Origin: Gemmatimonadota bacterium
Lineage (GTDB): Bacteria > Gemmatimonadota > Gemmatimonadetes > Longimicrobiales > Gaopeijiaceae
NCBI GenBank assembly: GCA_015492755.1
Contig: WGEM01000037.1
Span: 1 to 8,815, forward strand
Reading direction: 5' to 3'
DNA: 8,815 nt
The notes beneath the pieces were generated by a model, which saw only the letters and a program-made list of their open reading frames with translations, searched no databases and had not been told where the DNA came from. Of the stretch, positions 1 to 5,614 are shown piece by piece. A program made the position numbers and the translations under genes. Position 1 is the stretch's first letter. Each line of letters starts with the position of its first letter.

Positions 1-296
1 AGCACCGCCGCGAGGCCCACCGCCACGCCCAGAGCCAGGCCCTTGAGAAGTCCTTCTGCCGCACCGGTGAGGGGGAAGCCCAGCTCCGACGCCGGCCGCC
101 CCTCCAGGTGCAGGAGCCAGAGCCCCGAGGCCACCGATCCCACCAGGAGCGCCACCGAGCCCCAGAGCACGCCGGCGGGGAGGAGCATCGCGAGGGTCCA
201 GGTGAGCGCCGCCGTCAGCATGACAAACAACAGGAGGCGCCAGCCCAGACGGAGGCGGCCGTCGCCGGAGCGGAACACCTCCACCGGGGGAGACAC
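1..296 (-). CDS. N-terminal part of a membrane protein, probably CPBP-family intramembrane protease (truncated by window edge)
   Basis: About 98 residues are visible; the 3' end lies off the left edge. The protein opens with a short polar stretch (FRSGDGRLRLGWR), then hydrophobic segments at about residues 18-45 and 46-65. A polar joint reading LEGRPASELGFPLT follows, and then another hydrophobic helix starts. A 'GDGRLRxGWRLLLF' start followed by 'RPxxxLGF' between membrane helices is typical of the N-terminal part of CPBP (CAAX protease and bacteriocin-processing) proteins. The diagnostic EExxxR and HxxxN motifs would be off-window, so the call is provisional. Three in-frame GTG codons could start it (296, 284, 278), and none has a clear Shine-Dalgarno sequence; 296 is used because it keeps the longest family-like N-terminus. 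The gene begins only 3-15 nt after the T-run of the bioY terminator. It may depend on read-through or on a promoter inside bioY. Confidence 0.55.
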   Translation of the reverse strand, partial: MSPPVEVFRSGDGRLRLGWRLLLFVMLTAALTWTLAMLLPAGVLWGSVALLVGSVASGLWLLHLEGRPASELGFPLTGAAEGLLKGLALGVAVGLAAV

Positions 297-299
297 CCG

Positions 300-335
300 A
301 AAAAAGAGGCCCCGGGACGATCAGGTCCCGAGGCC
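300..335 (-). terminator. Intrinsic (Rho-independent) terminator after bioY
   Basis: Read on the minus strand, an 11-bp GC-rich stem (GGCCTCGGGAC / GTCCCGGGGCC, one G-U pair) closes a 6-nt loop, CTGATC, and is followed by TC and six Ts at 305-300. The bioY stop codon TGA sits inside the loop, so the coding region runs into the hairpin. This is the only convincing intrinsic terminator in the window. It marks the end of the thiolase-bioY transcription unit. Confidence 0.88.
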
Positions 336-902
336 CCGGATGCGCACGCCGCGCACCAGCACGAGTGCGACGAGGATCTTCGTGAGATCTCCCAGGAGGA
401 AGGGAACGACCCCCATCGTCCACACCTGGGCGGGCGACACGCCGCTCAGGAGGATGAGGTGACCCACGCCTCCCACGTAGAGGACCGCCACCGAGGCACA
501 GAAGAGGGCGAAGGCGCGCAGCCAACCGGCGGTGGCGCGCCGGGCGAATCCGGCCACGTACGCCGCCGCCGGAGCAGCCAGCAGATAGCCGCCGGTGGGC
601 CCCAGGAGCCACCCGACCCCGAAGCCGCCGTTGGCGAAGACCGGGGCCCCCGCGGCACCCAGGGTCACATACGCCGCCATGGCCCCGGCGCCGGCGCGCG
701 GCCCCAGGTAGGCCCCGGCCAGCAGCACGAAGAGCGGCTGCAGCGTCATGGGCACCGGCGTCCACGGGAGCTTCACCGCCACCTGCGCTCCCAGCGCCGT
801 GGCGAGGACGAACGCCGCCATCCAGAGCGCCACGCGCATCCGCGCGTCCTTCACCACCTCCGCCCCGGCCCACTGTCTCAGCGCCTGTGCCAACGTGGTC
901 AT
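321..902 (-). CDS. bioY: Biotin transporter BioY (ECF S component)
   Basis: This 193-residue, very hydrophobic protein has the normal BioY length. It is the substrate-binding membrane subunit for biotin uptake, working alone or with an energy-coupling-factor module. Visible signatures are VPMTLQPLFVLLAGAYLGPR (about 50-69), a glycine-rich GPTGGYLLA segment (101-109) and PFLLGDLTKILVA (167-179). In the last of these, Asp172 and Lys175 match the Asp/Lys pair that binds biotin in characterised BioY proteins. About six membrane helices can be placed. The ATG at 902 has a good Shine-Dalgarno sequence (AGAGGAAG at 914-907). The gene lies 42 nt after the thiolase stop with no terminator between, so the two are probably cotranscribed. 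No EcfA, EcfT, BioM, BioN or BirA gene is in the window. Confidence 0.92.
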   Translation of the reverse strand: MTTLAQALRQWAGAEVVKDARMRVALWMAAFVLATALGAQVAVKLPWTPVPMTLQPLFVLLAGAYLGPRAGAGAMAAYVTLGAAGAPVFANGGFGVGWLLGPTGGYLLAAPAAAYVAGFARRATAGWLRAFALFCASVAVLYVGGVGHLILLSGVSPAQVWTMGVVPFLLGDLTKILVALVLVRGVRIRGLGT

Positions 903-944
903 ACCGCTTCCTCTGTGTGTGGGGGTTCCCGTCGTACGCTCGTG

Positions 945-2159
945 CTAGACCTTCTCCACGGAGAGCGCCACCGCGTTCCCGCCTCCGAGGCAGAGGGTGG
1001 CGAGCCCCTTCCGGGCTCCACGCTGGTCCATCGCGTGGAGCAACGTCACCAGGATCCTGGTACCCGACGCGCCGATGGGATGCCCCAGCGCCACCGCCCC
1101 ACCGTTCACGTTGACGCGTTCCTCGTCCATCCCCAGCGCGCGCATGTCCGCGATGGCCTGCACGGCGAAGGCCTCGTTCACCTCGATGAGCTCGTAGTCA
1201 TCGATGGTGGTTCCCTCCTTCTCCATGAGTTTCTTCACGGCGTCGATGGGCGCGAAGAAGAGGTCCTGCGGCTCGGTGGCACCCACCGCGTACGCCGTGA
1301 TGACGGCGTCGATCTCCAGGCCGTGGGCCTCCGCATACTCCCTGGACGCCACCACCACCGCCGCCGCGCCGTCGTTGAGGCCCGGGGCGTTCCCTGCCGT
1401 CACCACGTGCTCCTCCACCTCGGGCGGCGCGTCACGCGTGAAGGCCGGACGGAGGCGCGCCAGCGCCTCCATGGAGGTGTCGGCGCGGGGACTCTCGTCG
1501 GTATCCACCACGGTGGTTCCCTTCCTCCCGGGAATCTCCACCGGGACGATCTCGTCCCTGAACCGCCCCTCCTGGATGGCCTTCACCGCCTTCTGGTGGG
1601 AGCGAAGGGCGAAGGCGTCGGCTTCCTCGCGGGTGATGCCCGCCTTCATGGCGGTGTATTCGGCGTGACCACCCATGTGGCAGGCTCCGAAGGAGCACCA
1701 GAGCCCGTCGTGGATGAGACCGTCTTCCAGCGTCTGGTGGCCGAACTTCACGCCCGAGCGAAGCCCCCGAACGTAGTACGGCGCGTTGGACATGGACTCC
1801 ATGCCGCCCGCCAGCACCAGGCGCTGATCGCCGGCGCGGATGGACTGCGCCGCCAGCATGACGGCTTTGAGCCCCGAGCCGCAGACCTTGTTGATGGTGA
1901 GTGCCGGCACCGTGGGTGGGACACCACCGTTCACCGCCGCCTGCCGCGCCGGCGCCTGGCCGGCACCCGCGGAAACCACGTTTCCGAAGATCACCTCGTC
2001 GAGCTGGGCGGGATCGATGCCGCTCCGCTCCACCGCCGCCCCCACCACGTGCGCGCCGAGCTGTGGGGCCGAGAGTGAACTCAGACCACCGAGGAATCGA
2101 CCGATGGGGGTACGCACGCCACCCTTGAGGATGACGGGAATCCCTGCTGTTTCACTCAT
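945..2159 (-). CDS. Acetyl-CoA C-acetyltransferase (thiolase)
   Basis: A 404-residue thiolase, the normal family length, counted from the ATG at 2159. Thiolases condense two acetyl-CoA to acetoacetyl-CoA or cleave 3-ketoacyl-CoA. Visible signatures are the nucleophile Cys93 in NKVCGSGLKA, NEAFA at 328-332, His360 in GGAVALGHPIGASGTR, and the second active-site Cys390 in CLGGGNAVA. The CoA-binding loop reads AGNAPGLNDGAAA, with Pro where many biosynthetic thiolases have Ser. The segment CHMGGHAEYTA replaces the commoner MGxTAE. Both look like subfamily traits rather than damage. An upstream TTG at 2189 would add ten residues (RSFRTIRQT...), but these do not resemble a thiolase N-terminus. The ATG itself has only a weak ribosome site. 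A degradative role (3-ketoacyl-CoA thiolase) cannot be excluded. The gene is cotranscribed with bioY. Confidence 0.93.
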   Translation of the reverse strand: MSETAGIPVILKGGVRTPIGRFLGGLSSLSAPQLGAHVVGAAVERSGIDPAQLDEVIFGNVVSAGAGQAPARQAAVNGGVPPTVPALTINKVCGSGLKAVMLAAQSIRAGDQRLVLAGGMESMSNAPYYVRGLRSGVKFGHQTLEDGLIHDGLWCSFGACHMGGHAEYTAMKAGITREEADAFALRSHQKAVKAIQEGRFRDEIVPVEIPGRKGTTVVDTDESPRADTSMEALARLRPAFTRDAPPEVEEHVVTAGNAPGLNDGAAAVVVASREYAEAHGLEIDAVITAYAVGATEPQDLFFAPIDAVKKLMEKEGTTIDDYELIEVNEAFAVQAIADMRALGMDEERVNVNGGAVALGHPIGASGTRILVTLLHAMDQRGARKGLATLCLGGGNAVALSVEKV

Positions 2160-2238
2160 GGTTTGTCGGATGGTTCGGAAGGACCGCAAGGCGCAGCAAC
2201 GGACGCTCCGTTCTCGGGTCCGGACACCGTTCGGGATG

Positions 2239-2273
2239 GACCCCGAAAGATACCGAAATCCGGAATCGGGGTC
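2239..2273 (-). repeat. Inverted repeat (8-bp perfect arms) in the thiolase leader
   Basis: The arms GACCCCGA (2239-2246) and TCGGGGTC (2266-2273) are perfect reverse complements around a 19-nt, AT-richer centre. There is no T-run after it on either strand, so it is not a standard intrinsic terminator. It lies in the 126-nt gap between the hydrolase stop and the thiolase start, over a candidate promoter. It could be an operator, an mRNA hairpin or chance. Confidence 0.5.
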
Positions 2274-2275
2274 AC
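2247..2275 (-). promoter_or_regulatory. Candidate sigma-70-like promoter for thiolase-bioY
   Basis: On the minus strand, GTGACC (2275-2270, four of six matches to TTGACA) is followed after exactly 17 bp by TATCTT (2252-2247, four of six matches to TATAAT). It lies about 90 nt upstream of the thiolase ATG, in the AT-richest part of the 2160-2285 gap. Matches are modest and chance is possible. A second small palindrome, AACGGA-GCG-TCCGTT, lies downstream at 2212-2198 in the predicted leader. Confidence 0.35.
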
Positions 2276-2285
2276 CTTGCGGCGC

Positions 2286-3164
2286 TCACTCCTCCAGGAG
2301 CGCGGGTCGCTCCTCGTGGGGGTCCAGTCGGCCCCACGTCACCACCGGATCGTGTTCGAACACCAGAAGCCACGACTCCGCGCGGGCCCGCTCCCAGAGG
2401 CGGCGTTTCACCTCCAGCGTCACCAGCGGTTCCAGGTCGTACGCCATGATCCAGGGCAACGGCAGGTGGGCGGAGGTGGGGCAGAGATCCGCCAGGAAAA
2501 GGGCCGTCGCGCCGTCGGACTCCACCAGCACCGACCGGTGGTGCGGGGTGTGGCCGGGTGTCGCCACGAGGCGGACGCCCTCCGTTACCACCGCCTCACC
2601 CGTGGTGAAGGTCCAGAGACCCGCGTCATGCACGGGGTCGAAGTTGGGGGGAAGGTAGCTGGCACGGGTGCGTTCGTTGGTCCGGTGGGCGAAGGCGAAC
2701 TCGTCCTCGTCCACCACGTACCGCGCCCGGGGGAAGGAAGGGCGCACCGCACCGTCCTCATCGCGGAAGGTGTTGCCGCCGGCGTGGTCGAAATGGAGGT
2801 GAGTGTTCACCACCAGATCCACGTCGGAGGGTGGGAAACCCGCGGCGCGGATGGCGTCTTCCAGACGGGTGGGCTCGCCGGCGTTCTCCACGCCGTAGAG
2901 GTCACGGAACTTGTCGGATTCCTTGTTCCCGATGCCGGTGTCCACCAGGACCAGAGCCTGGGGCGCCTCGATGAGGAGGCAGCGGAGCGCCAGCGGGATC
3001 CGGTTGCGGTCGTCCGCCTCGATTCGCCGTTCCCACAGCGGCTTGGGTACGACCCCGAACATGGCGCCGCCGTCCAGGCGCTGCAGCCCGGCGTCCAGCG
3101 CGTGAATCCGGATGGATCCCACCGTCGTGCTCCGCACCAAGGGGTGCTGGTCTGCGCGCATCAT
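2286..3164 (-). CDS. MBL-fold metallo-hydrolase, YtnP-like (possible lactonase)
   Basis: A 292-residue metallo-beta-lactamase-fold protein from the chosen ATG. The zinc ligands are complete: His122, His124, Asp126 and His127 in NTHLHFDHAGG, His205 in TPGHTPHH, Asp226 in FLADLCP, and His271 in VFEHDP. The N-terminal segment LDGGAMFGVVPKPLW closely resembles what I recall of Bacillus YtnP, a reported quorum-quenching N-acyl-homoserine-lactone lactonase. The substrate here is unknown, and another ester or lactone is equally possible. There is no signal peptide, so it is probably cytoplasmic. The frame is open up to a GTG at 3182 that overlaps the exonuclease stop. I prefer the ATG at 3164 because a long purine-rich ribosome site (3179-3169) lies just upstream of it. 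The adjacent ATG at 3161 is almost as good. Third gene of the rex group. Confidence 0.85.
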   Translation of the reverse strand: MMRADQHPLVRSTTVGSIRIHALDAGLQRLDGGAMFGVVPKPLWERRIEADDRNRIPLALRCLLIEAPQALVLVDTGIGNKESDKFRDLYGVENAGEPTRLEDAIRAAGFPPSDVDLVVNTHLHFDHAGGNTFRDEDGAVRPSFPRARYVVDEDEFAFAHRTNERTRASYLPPNFDPVHDAGLWTFTTGEAVVTEGVRLVATPGHTPHHRSVLVESDGATALFLADLCPTSAHLPLPWIMAYDLEPLVTLEVKRRLWERARAESWLLVFEHDPVVTWGRLDPHEERPALLEE

Positions 3165-3168
3165 CCAT

Positions 3169-3179
3169 CCTCCTCCTCT
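3169..3179 (-). promoter_or_regulatory. Strong ribosome binding site that decides the hydrolase start
   Basis: AGAGGAGGAGG, read on the minus strand, sits 4 nt before the ATG at 3164 and 7 nt before the ATG at 3161. It begins at the last base of the exonuclease stop codon. It falls inside the coding sequence if the GTG at 3182 were used, which argues for the downstream ATG pair. Confidence 0.75.
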
Positions 3180-4054
3180 CACCGGCCGGCGTCGTCACTT
3201 CCGCGATGCTTCCGGGCGGTGCCGAGCCCCAGATTGAACTGCTCCGGATCGAAGCTTCGCCGCCGGCGCCGGCGTTCAAGGTACCACTGGAGTGTCTCAA
3301 GATCGTCGATGCCCCGGCCCGCCGCATCGTCCAGGAGGCGGATGAGGACGCGCGCCGTCGCCAGCGCGTCGCCGTAGGCCCGGTGGCGCGCGTGGATGTC
3401 CACGCCGAAGTGGCGCGTCACCACGTCCAGGTTCCGGCTGCGGAGCTCAGGGACCAGGCGGCGCACCATCCGCACGGTGCACAGCCGCGGCACCGGCGGC
3501 GGATCCACGCCGGCCGCCGTGAGTTCCTGCGCGACGAAGCTCCAGTCGAATGCGGCGTTGTGCGCCACGAAGACGCTCCCCTCGAGGCGCGCACGCACCG
3601 TGTCCGCAATATGCTCGAAGAAGGGCGCCCCCTGCACCATCTCGCCGGTGATCCCCGTGAGCGAGGTGATCATCGCCGGAACCGCCTGCGCCGGGTTTAC
3701 CAGCGTCTCGTAGGTGTCGGTGACGCGACCCCCCTGCACCTCCACGATGGCGATCTCCACGATGCGATGCCCGCGCCCCGGCCGGCCGCCGGTGGTCTCC
3801 ACGTCCACCACGGCGAACCGCACCTCTGAGAGCGGAACACCCAGAGGCGCGGCCGCCGGATCCAGGTGCCAGACTCCGCTGGCATCCACATGGAAGCGCG
3901 GGTCGGTGCCCAGGAGCTGAAAGACGGCGGCGGAGGCGGCGCCGGAGTGTCCCTCCAGCCCCAGGACCTCCCTCGCCAGTTCCAGCGTGTGGCGCGGGCC
4001 GCCCGCCAGCGTCCGGGCGGCGCGGCGCAGGAGCGTGAGGTCCCGCGCGGTCAC
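3179..4054 (-). CDS. DnaQ-like DEDDh 3'-5' exonuclease with N-terminal winged-helix-like region
   Basis: A 291-residue protein in three parts. Residues 1-75 look like a small winged-helix domain (a helical stretch, then FHVDASGVWHL as a beta-hairpin). Residues 78-245 are an RNase-T/DnaQ-type exonuclease with all five acidic/His positions: Asp84 and Glu86 in VVDVETTGG, Asp170 in HNAAFDWSF, and His224 and Asp229 in HRAYGDALAT. The C-terminal tail (250-291) carries six consecutive arginines (261-266) and no GIY-YIG nuclease domain. The family includes the polymerase III epsilon proofreading subunit and repair or RNA-trimming exonucleases. The extra N-terminal domain argues against a plain epsilon subunit, so the substrate is open. 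The GTG start at 4054 overlaps the rex stop by 4 nt (GTGA), indicating translational coupling to rex. Confidence 0.88.
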   Translation of the reverse strand: MTARDLTLLRRAARTLAGGPRHTLELAREVLGLEGHSGAASAAVFQLLGTDPRFHVDASGVWHLDPAAAPLGVPLSEVRFAVVDVETTGGRPGRGHRIVEIAIVEVQGGRVTDTYETLVNPAQAVPAMITSLTGITGEMVQGAPFFEHIADTVRARLEGSVFVAHNAAFDWSFVAQELTAAGVDPPPVPRLCTVRMVRRLVPELRSRNLDVVTRHFGVDIHARHRAYGDALATARVLIRLLDDAAGRGIDDLETLQWYLERRRRRRSFDPEQFNLGLGTARKHRGSDDAGR

Positions 4055-4689
4055 GCTCCGTTGGATCCGGAACGGGTGATGTGGAAGGAGAGGGCCTCGA
4101 GTTCCATGACCAGGTTCACGTCCTCCACCGCCACGTGAGGCGGAACGCGAAGCCGCACCGGCGCGAAGTTCAGAATGCCGCGGGCACCGGCGTGGACGGC
4201 CCGGTCGGCGAGTTCCTGGGCCGCCTCGGCGGGAACGGCGAGGATCACCAGATCCACGCCTTCGCGCCGCACCACGTCCTCCAGCTCCGCCACGTCACGG
4301 ATGGTGGTGTCCCCCCATTGCGCGCCGATCTTGGCGGGATCGGCGTCGAACACCGCCACGCACTCGAACCCCCGGCGCTTGAAGTCCGGATAGGCATAGA
4401 GCGCCGATCCGATGCGGCCTGCACCCACCAGCGCCACCCGCCACGGACGGTCCAGACCCAGGATCTCCCTGAGGCGCCGCCGCAGCTCCTCCACGTTGTA
4501 GCCCAGACCGCGCTTGCCGAACGACCCGAAGTGCGAAAGGTCCTTGCGCACCTGCGCGGCGGTGGTGTTCCCCCGCGCCGCGAGTTCCTCGCTGGAGACC
4601 GTCTCGCCGTTGGTGGCGGCGAGGGACTCCAGGGCCCGCAGGTAATGGGAGAGGCGGCGGATCGTGGACTCTGAGATGCTCCGGGACAC
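4051..4689 (-). CDS. rex: Redox-sensing transcriptional repressor Rex
   Basis: At 212 residues this is the usual Rex length. Rex dimers bind TTGTGAA-N4-TTCACAA operators when NADH is low and release them when NADH rises, controlling fermentation and respiration genes. The N-terminal winged helix (about 5-75) ends in the family signature QVRKDLSHFGSFGKRGLGYNV-like segment (positions 46-66). The Rossmann domain has GAGRIG at 89-94 and the ribose-binding acidic residue in VFDADPAKIG. The family motifs ILNFAPVRLRVP and VEDVNLVMELEALSF are intact. The start is a GTG at 4689, with GGAG only 2 nt before it, and no better start exists upstream. The operator and promoter directly upstream imply autorepression. 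The 3' end overlaps the exonuclease gene, so rex is the first gene of a three-gene unit. Confidence 0.96.
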   Translation of the reverse strand: MSRSISESTIRRLSHYLRALESLAATNGETVSSEELAARGNTTAAQVRKDLSHFGSFGKRGLGYNVEELRRRLREILGLDRPWRVALVGAGRIGSALYAYPDFKRRGFECVAVFDADPAKIGAQWGDTTIRDVAELEDVVRREGVDLVILAVPAEAAQELADRAVHAGARGILNFAPVRLRVPPHVAVEDVNLVMELEALSFHITRSGSNGA

Positions 4690-4725
4690 GGCTCCGACTC
4701 GGACCTCGTGGATGCAAGCTGCAGT

Positions 4726-4743
4726 TTGTGAAATTCTTCACAA
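4726..4743. promoter_or_regulatory. Rex operator (ROP box) upstream of rex
   Basis: The sequence TTGTGAAATTCTTCACAA matches the established Rex consensus TTGTGAA-N4-TTCACAA at all 14 fixed positions. The arms extend one base further (TTTGTGAA / TTCACAAA), giving perfect 8-bp arms. It lies 36 nt upstream of the rex GTG and is strikingly AT-rich for this genome. It overlaps the candidate -10 box by one base and covers the predicted transcription start, so bound Rex would block RNA polymerase directly. Confidence 0.95.
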
Positions 4744-4771
4744 ATGTAGGCGGGAGCGGATCTTCCAGCAA
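4743..4771 (-). promoter_or_regulatory. Candidate rex promoter
   Basis: On the minus strand TTGCTG (4771-4766, three of six matches to TTGACA) is followed after 17 bp by TACATT (4748-4743, four of six matches to TATAAT). The predicted start of transcription is about 4736, inside the Rex operator, giving a leader of about 45 nt. The placement against the operator supports it more than the hexamer match does. There is no terminator after rsmA, so read-through from upstream is also possible. Confidence 0.55.
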
Positions 4772-4801
4772 CGAGACGCGTGGTCCGTTCCGGGACGGTT
4801 C

Positions 4802-5614
4802 CTACCCGTCGATCCCTTCGCTGAGGGCGATGAACTCCTCCGGCGAGAGGGTTTCCGGACGAGCCGCGGGAGACACGCCCAGCTCGGTGAGGAGTGCATC
4901 CGCGCGCTGCGGCGCCATGCCCAGCTCCGGATGCTGGAGGAGGATCTTGCGAAGCTGCTTTCGACGCCACTGGAACGCCGCCCGGACCAGCCCTCGGAGG
5001 CGCTCCTCCGCCTCGGCGCTCAGGGGCTCGGGGCGGAACGGCTCGATCTCCACCACCGCCGAATCCACCCGCGGGACGGGCCGGAAGGCCTTACGCCCCA
5101 CACCGAAGAGGCGGCGTACCCGCGCCACCGATTGCACGCCCACCGAGAGCGCTCCGTAGCTCTTGGTCCCCGGGGGCGCCACCAGTCGGCGTGCCACCTC
5201 CTCCTGGACCATCAGGAGCACCCGGCGTGGGCGAGGCCGCTCCAGGAGGCGGAAGATGAGCGGCGATGTGATGTTGTAGGGGATGTTCCCCACCACCAGC
5301 GCCTCCGCGGGCCGCTCCAGCTCCCGGCGGAAGTCCACCTCCATCACGTCGCCGTGCACCACCCGTACGGACGGGCGGTGCGTGGCTTCCGCAGCCCAGT
5401 ACTGCGCGAGGGCGTCGTCCAGCTCCACCAGGACCAGCCGGCCCACCCGACCCATGAGGTGGCGAGTGAGCGCGCCGCGGCCGGGGCCGATCTCCACCAC
5501 CTCGTCCTCGGGCCCCGCGCCCAGCGCCGCCACGATTCGGCGCTGGAGTTTCCCGTCCACGAGGAAGTTCTGTCCCAGCGCACGTTTGGGCCGTGAGAAG
5601 GAGCGTTCAGACAC
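4802..5614 (-). CDS. rsmA: 16S rRNA dimethyladenosine transferase RsmA (KsgA)
   Basis: A 270-residue SAM-dependent enzyme that dimethylates two adjacent adenosines in the 3'-terminal helix 45 of 16S rRNA (A1518 and A1519 in E. coli numbering) during small-subunit maturation. Loss of activity gives kasugamycin resistance. Visible signatures are RALGQNFLVD (11-20), SAM-binding motif I VEIGPGRGALT (40-50), acidic VELDD (63-67), GDVMEVDF (88-95), catalytic NIPYNITSPLI (110-120), FRPVPRVDSAVV (177-188) and FQWRRKQLRKIL (214-225) in the C-terminal domain. All are intact. The GTG start at 5614 lies inside the phosphatase gene with an 8-nt overlap (GTGTCTGA) and no strong ribosome site of its own, so its translation is probably coupled. 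This ties an rRNA maturation enzyme to the signalling operon. Confidence 0.96.
   Translation of the reverse strand: MSERSFSRPKRALGQNFLVDGKLQRRIVAALGAGPEDEVVEIGPGRGALTRHLMGRVGRLVLVELDDALAQYWAAEATHRPSVRVVHGDVMEVDFRRELERPAEALVVGNIPYNITSPLIFRLLERPRPRRVLLMVQEEVARRLVAPPGTKSYGALSVGVQSVARVRRLFGVGRKAFRPVPRVDSAVVEIEPFRPEPLSAEAEERLRGLVRAAFQWRRKQLRKILLQHPELGMAPQRADALLTELGVSPAARPETLSPEEFIALSEGIDG

Noticed and set aside
108..2078. A 656-codon open frame on the plus strand, antisense to bioY and the thiolase gene
   Set aside because: It is rich in Arg, His, Gly and Pro with no recognisable domain, as expected for the antisense of GC-rich genes; the minus strand has clear, complete proteins across the same bases.
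3182..3182. GTG at 3182 as the hydrolase start, overlapping the exonuclease stop
   Set aside because: It would put an excellent ribosome site inside the gene and add MRGGGW, which is just that site translated; the ATG at 3164 fits better.
2163..3377. A 404-codon plus-strand frame opposite the hydrolase and exonuclease
   Set aside because: Same shadow pattern; no ribosome site or domain, and both minus-strand genes have complete catalytic residues.
4664..5596. A 310-codon plus-strand frame opposite rsmA
   Set aside because: Low-complexity Arg/His-rich translation with no family features, fully antisense to an intact rsmA.
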